From Affinundibacterium fentianense (GTDB lineage Bacteria; Pseudomonadota; Gammaproteobacteria; Burkholderiales; Burkholderiaceae_D): a stretch of 64,000 nt of DNA. The stretch lies in assembly GCF_018139545.1 (NCBI RefSeq), contig NZ_JAGSPJ010000002.1, positions 1 to 64,000 of the forward strand. Direction: 5' to 3'. The notes below the pieces were generated by a model, which was not told the origin of the DNA, made no database searches, and was given only the letters and a program-made list of their open reading frames with translations. Below are positions 18,928 to 28,394 of this stretch, piece after piece. Both the position numbers and the translations under genes were made by a program. The stretch's first letter is position 1. The number at the start of each line of letters is the position of its first letter.

Positions 18928-20295
18928 ATGTTTGAAAAAATTCTTATCGCCAATCGAGGCGAAATCGCTCTCCGTATTCAACGCGCATGCCGCGAAATGG
19001 GGATCAAAACTGTAGTCGTCCATTCTGAAGCCGACCGCGAAGCAAAATATGTCAAGTTAGCAGATGAATCAGTCTGTATTGGACCAGCACCATCCACTCT
19101 AAGCTACCTAAGCATGCCGGCAATCATTAGTGCAGCAGAAGTAACCGATGCACAGGCAATTCACCCAGGATACGGTTTTCTATCTGAGAATGCAGACTTT
19201 GCCGAACGTGTAGAGCAATCGGGTTTTGTCTTCATTGGCCCTCGTGCAGAATCCATCCGCTTGATGGGGGATAAAGTATCCGCGAAACATGCAATGATCG
19301 AAGCTGGCGTACCTTGCGTACCCGGCTCAGAAGGCGCCCTACCAGATGATCCAAAAGTCATCGTGCAAACTGCTAGAAAAGTTGGCTACCCAGTTATCAT
19401 CAAAGCCGCTGGGGGCGGTGGTGGACGCGGCATGCGGGTAGTACACACCGAAGCAGCCTTGTTAAATGCGGTCACAATGACCAAAACCGAAGCGGGCGCG
19501 GCATTCGGCAACCCAGAAGTTTACATGGAGAAATTTTTGGAAAATCCACGTCACGTGGAAATCCAAATCTTAGCGGATCAACATGGCAATGCAGTTTGGT
19601 TAGGCGAACGTGATTGCTCTATGCAACGTCGCCATCAAAAAGTCATCGAAGAAGCCCCAGCGCCTGGGATTCCACGCAAAATTATCGAAAAAATCGGTAA
19701 TCGTTGCGCCGAAGCTTGCCGTAAAATTGGCTATCGCGGTGCCGGTACTTTTGAGTTCCTGTATGAAAATGGGGAATTCTATTTTATTGAAATGAATACG
19801 CGCGTACAGGTTGAGCACCCTGTCACTGAGATGATCACTGGCGTGGACATTGTGCAAGAACAAATCCACATCGCATTCGGCAACAAACTTCGGTTTAAGC
19901 AATCTGACATCGAATTGCGAGGTCACTCAATTGAATGCCGTATCAATGCAGAAGATCCATTCAAATTCACGCCGTCACCAGGTCGCATCGTGACATGGCA
20001 TACGCCGGGCGGGCCAGGCATTCGTGTGGACTCTCACGCATATGCTGGTTATTTCGTGCCCCCGAATTATGATTCAATGATAGGCAAAGTGATTTCTTAC
20101 GGGGCAACGCGCGAACAAGCGATACGTCGCATGCAAATTGCTTTATCGGAAATGGTTGTCGAAGGAATTCAAACCAATATACCGTTACACCGTGAGTTGA
20201 TGGTTGATGCACGATTTATTGAAGGTGGAACGAATATTCATTATCTCGAACATAAACTCGCTGATATGCCGGTATTATCGAAAAAAGAAAAATAA
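18928..20295 (+). CDS. accC: Biotin carboxylase subunit of acetyl-CoA carboxylase
   Basis: 455 residues. It begins with the biotin-carboxylase domain ([15 protein letters not shown]), then an ATP-grasp with the glycine-rich loop [11 protein letters not shown], catalytic residues in [16 protein letters not shown], and the C-terminal domain. It carboxylates the biotin on AccB using ATP and bicarbonate. A strong terminator follows at 20329, so the accBC transcript appears to end there. Confidence 0.98.
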   Translation: MFEKILIANRGEIALRIQRACREMGIKTVVVHSEADREAKYVKLADESVCIGPAPSTLSYLSMPAIISAAEVTDAQAIHPGYGFLSENADFAERVEQSGFVFIGPRAESIRLMGDKVSAKHAMIEAGVPCVPGSEGALPDDPKVIVQTARKVGYPVIIKAAGGGGGRGMRVVHTEAALLNAVTMTKTEAGAAFGNPEVYMEKFLENPRHVEIQILADQHGNAVWLGERDCSMQRRHQKVIEEAPAPGIPRKIIEKIGNRCAEACRKIGYRGAGTFEFLYENGEFYFIEMNTRVQVEHPVTEMITGVDIVQEQIHIAFGNKLRFKQSDIELRGHSIECRINAEDPFKFTPSPGRIVTWHTPGGPGIRVDSHAYAGYFVPPNYDSMIGKVISYGATREQAIRRMQIALSEMVVEGIQTNIPLHRELMVDARFIEGGTNIHYLEHKLADMPVLSKKEK

Positions 20296-20328
20296 AACGC
20301 ATGCGCTTTAATGTGCAGTAGTTTCCAG

Positions 20329-20363
20329 AACGCGATTGAGATACTATATTCAATCGCGTTTTT
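20329..20363 (+). terminator. Rho-independent terminator after accC
   Basis: An 11-bp perfect stem (20329-20339 with 20350-20360, AACGCGATTGA) with a 10-nt loop runs into TTTTT. It ends about 70 bp before prmA. Confidence 0.85.
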
Positions 20364-20434
20364 AATTGAAATTGATTTAACCGTTCGTTCTCGTGAATTG
20401 TCCGGTACTACGAATTGGAAAGAGAAGGCAGCTA

Positions 20435-21349
20435 ATGGCTTGGATAGAAATTATTATTGAAGTAGAACGAGAATATGCAGAAAATCTATCCGATGCCTTA
20501 ATGGAAGCTGGCGCACTATCTGTGTCAGTCGAAGATGCCGATGAAGGAACAGATGCTGAGAAACCCCTCTTCGGCGAACCAGGCATGGAAATTACTGAGC
20601 GCGCTTGGGAGCGCAGCCGCGTTGTTGCGCTAGCGGAAATGGATGCGGATCTGCAATCCCTACTCTCAGAAGCGGCAACATCGATCGGATTGCCAAGCGT
20701 GCCAAGTTTCACTACACGCACTGTCGAAGAACAAGACTGGGTGCGATTAACGCAATCACAGTTTGAACCTATTCATATCGGTAAAAACATTTGGGTAGTA
20801 CCAAGCTGGCATGAGATTCCAGATCCGAATGCACTTGTGCTCGAACTCGATCCAGGTCTGGCCTTCGGCACAGGCAGCCATCCCACAACACGATTGTGCA
20901 TGGAGTGGCTAGAAGCAAATCCTCCCCAAGATGCGACAGTGCTTGATTATGGTTGCGGCTCGGGAATTCTTGCTATGGTCGCGAAAAAACTGCTCGCCAG
21001 TCATGTTGTGGGCGTTGACATTGATCCGCAAGCGATTGAATCTGCGAATTTTAATTCCACGCAAAATCATTGCGAGATCGAATTTTATTTACCAGAACCA
21101 TTTGCTGACAACTATCCCTCCTCCCATCAATTTGGCGTAGTGGTCGCGAATATTTTATCTAGCCCATTAAAACTCATGGCGCCTATGCTCGCGGGACGTG
21201 TCGCACCTGGCGGGGCTCTCATACTCTCTGGCGTATTGGCACGGCAAGCAGAAGAAGTGGCAGCCGCATACGCTCCCTTTATTCAACTCAGCGTTTGGCA
21301 AGAACGAGAGGGTTGGGTCGCTTTACACGGTCGCCGTACTCCAAACTAA
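20435..21349 (+). CDS. prmA: Ribosomal protein L11 methyltransferase
   Basis: 304 residues from ATG 20435, preceded by AGAGAAGG. A GTG at 20393 would add 14 poorly conserved residues. The N-terminal L11-binding domain (about 1-70) is followed by a SAM-binding domain with [15 protein letters not shown] and [12 protein letters not shown]. It methylates ribosomal protein L11. It follows accBC in the usual Burkholderiales order but behind a terminator, so it probably has its own promoter. Confidence 0.96.
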   Translation: MAWIEIIIEVEREYAENLSDALMEAGALSVSVEDADEGTDAEKPLFGEPGMEITERAWERSRVVALAEMDADLQSLLSEAATSIGLPSVPSFTTRTVEEQDWVRLTQSQFEPIHIGKNIWVVPSWHEIPDPNALVLELDPGLAFGTGSHPTTRLCMEWLEANPPQDATVLDYGCGSGILAMVAKKLLASHVVGVDIDPQAIESANFNSTQNHCEIEFYLPEPFADNYPSSHQFGVVVANILSSPLKLMAPMLAGRVAPGGALILSGVLARQAEEVAAAYAPFIQLSVWQEREGWVALHGRRTPN

Positions 21350-21361
21350 CTTGAACGATAT

Positions 21362-23053
21362 ATGGCACTCGCAACGCAATGTCCCCACTGTTTGACAAGT
21401 TTTCGGGTCGCCAACGACCAATTGAAATTACACGCCGGCATGGTACGATGCGGCGCGTGTAAGCAAACATTTAACGGGATTGAACATCTGCTTGCGCCGG
21501 ACCTTACACCAAGAAAAAAAGAGAGCAGCCCAACCGTAGAAATATCACCTCGACAGACTGATGCTGCAGATCAAATCAATCCATCCAAGATTCTGGTCGA
21601 GAAAAACGCTGCTACGGCATCAACACCACAGCGTTTGCCGGAGACAGAGCAAGGTCAAGGACTCAGTCAGCTAGCCCCCGACAATTCTTTAATTAAGAGC
21701 GCCACAACAAGCAAGGAACAATCGAAGTCTGAAGATCCTGGTACGAATGACTTGCAAGTTAAAGAGGTATTCGAAGACAAAAACGCCGAAGTTTTCGTCG
21801 ACACGAGTCCAACAAATGATCAGACAGATCAAACACCCATCGATCAGCCCCAACACTTAGAAGAGAATTTTCAAGATTCGAAACGCTTATCTGAACCCAC
21901 AAATTGTAGTGTGCACGATTTAGACGTAGAAGTGATCAATTCATCTTCACTTGATTTCGACCAGTCCGAATTTGAAGAAACTGAATCTGAAACTGAATCC
22001 GAATCGGAATCTGACTTCCAAGCAATTGCATCGCAGGAGTTCGATTCAGGCACAGGGCAAGAAGAGGAAATCGAGCAAGCATCGGAAATAGAATTCGAAG
22101 CGCAACAACAAGAATTAATCAAACAATTCTCAGCACAACTTGAAACGATCGCGCCTGAATTGGGTGTCGCTAGCGAGGACAAGGGCTCGCATTCAGAAGA
22201 AAAACTTTCGAACAAACTTGAGTTTGAACTGACACCTGAAGAGCGAGAATTAATTGATCAAGCTGAACATCTGCATCAACTTGAACTGCAAACTAGGGCC
22301 GCACTGCTTGATGAAAACGCCAAAGAGTGGTCACAACATGAATCAGAAACCAACTCGAGCGCGCTCGAGATGGAAGTCGATGATATCGAGATACCTGAGC
22401 CAGCAATGGTCAACGCGAAGGTCCCGCATGAGGTTGTGACGCCAACGCCTATCGTCAATAAAGAGGCAATTGAAAGCACAAAAGAGAGTGAATCAGAGTC
22501 ACTCGAACTGGAAGACGAGTCCGAAATTACGCCGGACTTTGTATTACTGGCTGAGAAAAAACAACGCTACAGCAAACACAAGCGTTGGGCATATCTGACA
22601 GCACTATTCGTATTGGGCTTAGGCATATTAGGACAAAGCATTTATTTTTCGCGATCAATTCTTGCTTCACAATTTCCTTCCACCAAGCCGCTGTTGACCC
22701 AAGCGTGTCAACGACTTCAATGCAAAATCCAATTGCCGGCTGAACGTCGCATGTTGGAATTAGTCGGCAGTGAATTGTTAATCTTAAATGAAGACTTACG
22801 GATTAGCACGCTCGCATTTCAAATTCAAAACAAAAGCAATACCGTGCAAGAATGGCCGGTTGTTGAACTCACTTTGGAAGATGTGCGTGGCAAGACGGTA
22901 CTACAAAAGATTTTTAAACCAAGCGATTATCTTAGAACGCCTTCAGACCTTCCCAAAGGCATGCCTGCACGTAGTGAAAGCAATCACAAGATCCATTTTG
23001 AACTAGATTCAATCAAAGCCTCAAATTACTTAGTCAACATTTTCTACCCATAA
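21362..23053 (+). CDS. Zinc-ribbon / DUF3426 membrane protein with long acidic linker
   Basis: 563 residues. The N-terminal MJ0042-type zinc ribbon has cysteines at 7, 10, 30 and 33 (CPHC ... CGAC). Residues of about 45-400 form a very acidic low-complexity linker (ETESETESESES). One membrane helix is at about 409-430 (LTALFVLGLGILGQSIYF), then the DUF3426 domain. It begins 12 bp after prmA, the normal Burkholderiales arrangement. Function unknown. The topology suggests a cytoplasmic zinc ribbon and a periplasmic C-domain. The linker is longer than I would expect for the family. Confidence 0.88.
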   Translation: MALATQCPHCLTSFRVANDQLKLHAGMVRCGACKQTFNGIEHLLAPDLTPRKKESSPTVEISPRQTDAADQINPSKILVEKNAATASTPQRLPETEQGQGLSQLAPDNSLIKSATTSKEQSKSEDPGTNDLQVKEVFEDKNAEVFVDTSPTNDQTDQTPIDQPQHLEENFQDSKRLSEPTNCSVHDLDVEVINSSSLDFDQSEFEETESETESESESDFQAIASQEFDSGTGQEEEIEQASEIEFEAQQQELIKQFSAQLETIAPELGVASEDKGSHSEEKLSNKLEFELTPEERELIDQAEHLHQLELQTRAALLDENAKEWSQHESETNSSALEMEVDDIEIPEPAMVNAKVPHEVVTPTPIVNKEAIESTKESESESLELEDESEITPDFVLLAEKKQRYSKHKRWAYLTALFVLGLGILGQSIYFSRSILASQFPSTKPLLTQACQRLQCKIQLPAERRMLELVGSELLILNEDLRISTLAFQIQNKSNTVQEWPVVELTLEDVRGKTVLQKIFKPSDYLRTPSDLPKGMPARSESNHKIHFELDSIKASNYLVNIFYP

Positions 23054-23105
23054 TCAGGGACTTTCAACCGCACGCCAATCACACCCGACAGCGTGCTTCT
23101 TCTCA

Positions 23106-23924
23106 CTATATTTGCTTGCGTAAATTGCGATAACGTTCAGCGCGAGTAGAGATTGCCGAAATCAATTTTTCTGGGTCAATTGGCTTGGTCAAAAACTCGT
23201 CAGCACCCGTTTCAAGTGCCCCCAATTGCTTTTGCATTTCCGTTTCTGATGACAAAAAGACGATAGGAATATCCATATAATGATTATTCTGTCTGACAAC
23301 CTTTGCCATTTCAATTCCATTACATTGGGGCATATACAAATCCGTTAGGATCAGTTCTGGCTTAAATTTCTTTATCGCATCCAAAATCTGGGTGGGGTCC
23401 ATCAATGCTTTCACATGCATCCCTGAGCTACTCAGCACAGCATCGAAGAAACTCAAGAAAAATTCATCGTCATCCACCACCAATACGCGATAAGAACGGA
23501 CAGTGTTTTTTGCGATTTTTTCGTCAATGCGGACACTTAGTGCTTGCACATCGATGGGTTTAATAAAATACCCCTCCGCACCTTCTCGAACAGCAGTCAA
23601 GCGGTCCTCAAAATTATCATTTGTTGAGATATAGATTGCAGGAAAACTTGTAATCACCCTCGTTGCCATTGCCTCCTTTGCGATCTTACCTTGCGGCGAA
23701 TCAATATCCAATACGACGGCTGCAGGTGCCCTTACTAAAATCGCAGAACGAAATTCGTCCAAGTCTGAAAATCCGACAACTTCGTGCTCATAAACACTGA
23801 GCGCCGCAGATAGCTCTGCCGCATATTGCGTATCAGCAGAAAATACGTACACTAAATCAAAATATCGCATGGAGCTCGATTCCATTTCGGTTGATGAATC
23901 AGCTATTTCGAAAGATTGTGTCAT
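23106..23924 (-). CDS. Tandem response-regulator receiver protein without output domain
   Basis: 272 residues with two receiver domains. The second (about 146-265) is complete: acidic DDD at 151-153, phosphoacceptor D195 in LTDLYMP, and KP near 252. The first (about 22-135) keeps an aspartate in VLDID and KP at 122-123, but has SAD in place of the acidic pair, so it may be only partly functional. There is no DNA-binding or enzymatic domain. It lies 59 bp downstream of the HD-GYP-like gene, so the two probably act together. No kinase is adjacent. Confidence 0.88.
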   Translation of the reverse strand: MTQSFEIADSSTEMESSSMRYFDLVYVFSADTQYAAELSAALSVYEHEVVGFSDLDEFRSAILVRAPAAVVLDIDSPQGKIAKEAMATRVITSFPAIYISTNDNFEDRLTAVREGAEGYFIKPIDVQALSVRIDEKIAKNTVRSYRVLVVDDDEFFLSFFDAVLSSSGMHVKALMDPTQILDAIKKFKPELILTDLYMPQCNGIEMAKVVRQNNHYMDIPIVFLSSETEMQKQLGALETGADEFLTKPIDPEKLISAISTRAERYRNLRKQI

Positions 23925-23983
23925 TTTAATTATCGATCCTAAATTTGTTTCTAGCGCTATTTGAATTCAAGGGTAGCCTCCTA

Positions 23984-25120
23984 TTATTGGGCTGCTACAT
24001 CCCCCCACAATTGGCGCATCGAAAAACGAATATTGACTTGATCACGATGAAGTACTTCTCGAATTGCGTGCAGCGTTCGTTGGGTATCTCGCTTAATCGG
24101 CGCTGAGAGAGGTGCGCCGCGTGGGCCGATCAGACAGTGTACATACGGAGTTGTGGTGGTCGCACCTTTACTCGTCACGACACCGATCTCGCCATTTTCT
24201 AACTTAACGAAAGTGCCAATTGGATATGTTCCCAACTCGCGGATAAACAAAGTGACCAACATTAGGTCGACTGTCGTCTTTCCTCCAACCAAAATGTCAC
24301 GCAGCGCTGCATTGGGCAACAAAGATTTGCGATAACTACGGGCGCAAACACGAGCACAATATCGATCTGCAATTGAGATAATTTTGGCATTTTGCGGGAT
24401 CTCAGCACTCCGTTTTTTTAACGGGTATCCCGTACCATCTTCGTTCTCATGATGATGCAAAATCCACGACAGCCATCCCTCATCCCGGATTCCTGCGCTC
24501 ATCAGTTGTTGCACACTTTCTTGAGGATGTTTGAAAATCAATTCCTGCTCGGCTGGATTGAGCCCTTCACTTTTTTCTTGCAGACGCTCTTGTTGACGTA
24601 ACATACTCAAATTCATTGTCAAACAAGCCGCTGCAAGTAAAGTAATTTCCTCTTCGGTTTTCTTAAGTGCTCGTGCAATCACGATGGACACAACCGCACT
24701 ATCGACACAATGACGCGCGGAGTAATTGCCTTCTTGATGTAACAAAATACATCCCAAAGCGACATCTGTATCGAGATAAGTTGCAACGACGACTTGCTTT
24801 GCTAGTGCTAAGAATTTCTCTCGCGCATTTTGCTCAGTCGCCAAGTTGTAAGATAAGGTCCGCAGCTCATTACGAACCTGTGAGATGATTCTGAGTACTG
24901 AAGCTTGCTCTATAACTTTAGGAATTTTTTTGTCGCGCGCAGCTTGATCCAATACTTCGCCATCAACAAATAACCCGCGTTCTATCAAAGTTTCAACTTG
25001 ATGGCTGCTATTCACAACAAACCCGCGACGCAACAGCAAATTTCCATCACTGCCATAAATATCCCATTGCAAAGGTTGACCCAATACAATGTCTGACATA
25101 GAAATACGCTTATTCGACAT
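23984..25120 (-). CDS. HD-GYP-like protein with lost HD dyad (probably inactive)
   Basis: 378 residues. The N-terminal 130 residues have no domain I recognise. The rest follows the HD-GYP pattern: RHCVDSAVV (H137), a FKHPQESVQQLM segment, and the GYP part HHHENEDGTGYP (230-233). Where active members have HDIGK, this protein has TMNLS (168-172), and later metal ligands are also altered (ADRYCARV). Cyclic-di-GMP hydrolysis is therefore unlikely, and a binding or scaffold role is inferred. A C-terminal part of about 80 residues follows. It is probably co-transcribed with the tandem receiver protein. Confidence 0.8.
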   Translation of the reverse strand: MSNKRISMSDIVLGQPLQWDIYGSDGNLLLRRGFVVNSSHQVETLIERGLFVDGEVLDQAARDKKIPKVIEQASVLRIISQVRNELRTLSYNLATEQNAREKFLALAKQVVVATYLDTDVALGCILLHQEGNYSARHCVDSAVVSIVIARALKKTEEEITLLAAACLTMNLSMLRQQERLQEKSEGLNPAEQELIFKHPQESVQQLMSAGIRDEGWLSWILHHHENEDGTGYPLKKRSAEIPQNAKIISIADRYCARVCARSYRKSLLPNAALRDILVGGKTTVDLMLVTLFIRELGTYPIGTFVKLENGEIGVVTSKGATTTTPYVHCLIGPRGAPLSAPIKRDTQRTLHAIREVLHRDQVNIRFSMRQLWGDVAAQ

Positions 25121-25295
25121 GCATTACCCCAAATTAAATAGGTGAGCCTGAAGCTTGGCAGGCTTTAGTCGTCAAAATCTGTGCTTACTTCTATCGTATC
25201 AGAGTCTAGTCACTACGCTAGGTTTTCTTGAATTGCGTTGTTCCACGATGCAACATCTTGCCTCCACAATTCAGAAAAAGAGGCAAAATGTGCAA

Positions 25296-26381
25296 TCAAA
25301 TCGAAAACCGCCAACCTCTGCGTCGGAGAACCCACATGAGCAATGCGAAGATCGCAGTAAATAAGACTGCCGCCAATAAAGAGCTGAAAAAAGGTCCAAA
25401 TCGAGGAGTGATTTGCGTCGCAAACCAAGCAGCATAGATCTTATCCATCAAGCCTGTTGCAGCCAATATACAAGTTGCGACCCACGAACCTGCGTACGCT
25501 GCGATTGCATTCACGCCAAAACTAATACCAATCGGAGGAAACTTAGCAATATCGATCAAGCGATGCATTCCGTATATCGTCAAGTACGCAAAGCCTCCTG
25601 TCCATAGAACAAATGAAGAAGTCCAGAGCTGTTTATTCAACGGAAAAAATGGGGACCAAATCCATCCGACAAAAATCATCATAAGTCCTGCTAGCCAAAT
25701 CCGTGAAGTTTGTCCGCACCGCAATAGAGCCCCTAACTGGAGTCCAAGCATCACAGAGGCGAGAGCAGGCAAGGTACTAAGTACGCCTTCTGGCTCCTGA
25801 GCACGACCTGTCAAGGGATCAAAACTGTAAGCGAGATGCCCTAACATCTTGGAATCGATTTGGTCAACCAAATTTAGATGAGGTTGGTAAGAACCTGACG
25901 ACCACAGCATGGCCCAATAAACCAGCAAGATGCTGACAATTATGCCAACTTGAGTACGCCAGCTTCGAACGTATAGCATGATGCAACCAGCAAACAAAAA
26001 ACAAATCCCTATCCTCTGCAGTACACCAAGCAACCTAAATTCCCGACCAGGAATGAGCCACATAGCAATCAAGTGTAACAAGATACCTAAGCCCACAATT
26101 TTCACCGAGCGCCAAACGATCTTCGGCATCAATTCAGAAGGAAGTTGACCTTGTTCTAATTTGGGGGCAAAGGCCAACTGCATGGATACGCCGACAATGA
26201 CAAGGAAAAACGGGAAAATGAAATCTGCTGGCGTCGTTCCATGCCAAACCGCGTGTTCCAACCAAGGATAAACGTGCTCCCAATCACCGGCATTATTGAC
26301 CAACAACATCGCGGCAACGGTCAGCCCTCGCAACGCGTCAATTGATAAATATCGAGCTAATTTCTCTGTGTTTGTACTCAT
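25296..26381 (-). CDS. nagX: NagX-like membrane protein (DUF5009 / heparan-alpha-glucosaminide acetyltransferase-like)
   Basis: 361 residues with about ten membrane helices. The N-terminal RYLSIDALRGLTVAAMLLVN and the early HGTTPADFIFPFFLVIVG are typical of COG4299 proteins. Members recur in GlcNAc-use clusters of proteobacteria under the name NagX, with a suggested role in handling or acetylating amino sugars at the inner membrane. It is divergent from the AmpG-like transporter, with a shared 515-bp region holding a GGTAT-type operator, which places it in the GlcNAc regulon by inference. Confidence 0.85.
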   Translation of the reverse strand: MSTNTEKLARYLSIDALRGLTVAAMLLVNNAGDWEHVYPWLEHAVWHGTTPADFIFPFFLVIVGVSMQLAFAPKLEQGQLPSELMPKIVWRSVKIVGLGILLHLIAMWLIPGREFRLLGVLQRIGICFLFAGCIMLYVRSWRTQVGIIVSILLVYWAMLWSSGSYQPHLNLVDQIDSKMLGHLAYSFDPLTGRAQEPEGVLSTLPALASVMLGLQLGALLRCGQTSRIWLAGLMMIFVGWIWSPFFPLNKQLWTSSFVLWTGGFAYLTIYGMHRLIDIAKFPPIGISFGVNAIAAYAGSWVATCILAATGLMDKIYAAWFATQITPRFGPFFSSLLAAVLFTAIFALLMWVLRRRGWRFSI

Positions 26382-26640
26382 CTTCGAATTACTTTCAATG
26401 TGAATAGACTCGTGTGTTTGCCATCGATCGCAGAACTAGCGCGAAAGGATATAAAAGACGCATCGCTGCTGCGCTGCAATACCAGTTCAACAAAAAATCA
26501 AACAAAATGTAAGGGTATTAACGAAATCCAGTCGAATATTTCTTGCATGCCTCAATTCTGACAAAACAATGGCGTGCACTGTCGCTTATTGCCATCGCAA
26601 CGCAAATTTTATCCATAAAAAATACAGTATAGTGGTATAT

Positions 26641-26658
26641 TGGTACTTAAGTGGCATT
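26641..26658. promoter_or_regulatory. GGTAT direct-repeat operator, nagX/transporter region
   Basis: TGGTACTTAAGTGGCATT has two half-sites 11 bp apart and matches the nagK site (33915-33932) at 15 of 18 bases. A third half-site (TGGTAT, 26633-26638) lies next to it. Binding by the GntR regulator at 32150 is inferred from recurrence in the island. Confidence 0.6.
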
Positions 26659-26674
26659 ATTTTTATAAAACCAG

Positions 26675-26703
26675 TTGACCGTGTTACGCGAGCCTAGTAT
26701 TTT
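26675..26703 (+). promoter_or_regulatory. Candidate sigma-70 promoter for the AmpG-like transporter
   Basis: TTGACC, a 17-nt spacer, then TATTTT. It lies 16 bp downstream of the operator and about 190 bp before the start codon. Confidence 0.45.
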
Positions 26704-26896
26704 GATCATCAAGCATCACAAATAATCTTAATTTGCTCACTTAATCTTTAGGCTATCTATCAATCTGTAATTTATTTTGAATCGGTCAAATCTTTATCCT
26801 AGTTTGGGGTAAGGATGGAATCGCGACTCCGCGAAACTGTGGACATTCAAATCAATTGATACAGCTAAAACATGACCTTAATCGGAGATCTCTTCA

Positions 26897-28198
26897 ATGA
26901 CTGAACGTAAGACCCGCCATCCACTCGCATGGGTACCTACACTTTACTTTGCCGAAGGTCTACCACTCTGGGTTGTCCTAATTGTCGCTGGAGTCATGTT
27001 TAAGAGCATGGGAATTTCCAACGAGGACATTGGACATTGGACCGGCGTTCTAGTCTTAGCTTGGGCCTTTAAGCCACTCTGGAGCCCCTTGTTAGAAACG
27101 TCAAACAATAAGCGTTTCTTTGTTGTACTTTTTCAAATTATCGGTGGCGTCGCATTAGGACTCATAGCGCTCACACTGCAAGTCCCCAATTCGATCGCTG
27201 TCATTGTTGCTTTATTAGGTGTCGTCGCGCTTGCATCGGCGACCCATGATATCGCAGCAGATGGTCTCTATATTGCGAGTTTATCGACCAAACAACAAAC
27301 TGCCTTCGCAGGGTGGCAAGGGGCGTTCTACAATGCCTCGAAATTTGTCATCTCTGGTGGATTAGTCGTATTGGCAGGTGACCTGCAAACAAAAATGAAG
27401 ATGCCACCAGAGCAAGCATGGTCCATCATTTTTGCGATTATGAGTGCAGGCTTAATTGGCATCGCCATTTATCATTGGTGGTCCCTACCATCCAACCCTG
27501 TTAGCAACGTTGCGCCAACATCGATTAAAGAAGGCTTCAAGACATTGCTCGAGGTAATTATCGACTTCTTCAAAAAACCAGGCATCTGGTTGAGCATCTT
27601 ATTTATCTTATTATTCCGTGCTGGTGAAGCACAAGTCTCGACGATTGCGCCATTGTTCTTGCTTGATGCACGTACTGCTGGCGGATTAGGTTTAACCACC
27701 GCTCAAGTTGGCTGGGCATATGGTGCAGCAGGCACAATCGCATTCATCGCTGGCAGCATCATCGGTGGCTATTTTGCTGGTTGGCTAGGGCTGCGACGAG
27801 GGATGGTTTTCTTAATTATTGGCATGAATTTGCCAAATCTTGCCTTCTTTTTCTTATCCAGTACGATGCCGGAAAACTTAACCATCATTACCGCAGCGAT
27901 TTTCATCGAAAATTTCGGATTTGGTTTTGGATTTGTTGGATTAATTCTCTATATGATGCAGGTCCTGTCTGTTGGAAAGTATCAGACTGCCCACTACGCC
28001 TTTGGCACGGGTTTCATGGCATTAGGCTTGGTGTTGTTCCGCACATTTAGCGGCGACATACAAGCTGCGCTCGGCTACAAGAACTTCTTTTTATGGGTGA
28101 TCATTTCTGCGATCCCTGTCTTGCTTCTATCGCTTTGGATCGTTCCAAAGTCCATTGAACAAGAAACGGGAAACAAAGCAGAACTGCCTCAGGATTGA
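26897..28198 (+). CDS. AmpG-like MFS transporter, probable amino-sugar/muropeptide permease
   Basis: 433 residues with about twelve membrane helices. The start HPLAWVPTLYFAEGLPLWVV and SATHDIAADGLYIASL in the first half resemble AmpG/PAT-family permeases, which bring GlcNAc-anhydroMurNAc compounds into the cytoplasm. The ATG at 26897 has GGAGATC upstream. Within this cluster it could carry GlcNAc, chitobiose or muropeptides. It is convergent with the hexosaminidase gene, with a shared terminator between them. Confidence 0.85.
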   Translation: MTERKTRHPLAWVPTLYFAEGLPLWVVLIVAGVMFKSMGISNEDIGHWTGVLVLAWAFKPLWSPLLETSNNKRFFVVLFQIIGGVALGLIALTLQVPNSIAVIVALLGVVALASATHDIAADGLYIASLSTKQQTAFAGWQGAFYNASKFVISGGLVVLAGDLQTKMKMPPEQAWSIIFAIMSAGLIGIAIYHWWSLPSNPVSNVAPTSIKEGFKTLLEVIIDFFKKPGIWLSILFILLFRAGEAQVSTIAPLFLLDARTAGGLGLTTAQVGWAYGAAGTIAFIAGSIIGGYFAGWLGLRRGMVFLIIGMNLPNLAFFFLSSTMPENLTIITAAIFIENFGFGFGFVGLILYMMQVLSVGKYQTAHYAFGTGFMALGLVLFRTFSGDIQAALGYKNFFLWVIISAIPVLLLSLWIVPKSIEQETGNKAELPQD

Positions 28199-28327
28199 AT
28201 AGCGCCAATTGACGCACATCATATTTCTATCAAAGCTAAAGACCGTACCAATTCAATTGGCACTTTAGCTATGCGCTTTTGTTTTGCGCTTTGGTCTTGA
28301 ATAAATTGACAAGTCAAAAGCGCAAAT

Positions 28328-28363
28328 AAAAAAACTTGGATGCTTTCACATCCAAGTTTTTTT
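28328..28363. terminator. Bidirectional Rho-independent terminator
   Basis: Seven A, the stem CTTGGATG (28335-28342) with CATCCAAG (28349-28356), a 6-nt loop, then seven T. It serves the transporter gene on plus and the hexosaminidase gene on minus. Confidence 0.9.
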
Positions 28364-28394
28364 CTACCAATTTCACTTTATTTCACTGAATCCA

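Larger units (their letters stand above)
26382..26896. other. Divergent intergenic region between nagX and the transporter
   Basis: 515 bp without a gene. It contains a copy of the GGTAT direct-repeat operator (26641-26658), an extra half-site at 26633-26638, and a candidate plus-strand promoter (26675-26703). Nothing else recognisable was seen. Confidence 0.7.

Noticed and set aside
21871..22215. Minus-strand Ser/Asp-rich frame opposite the DUF3426 linker
   Set aside because: It is the complement of the acidic GAA/TCT-rich linker, with no ribosome site or domain.
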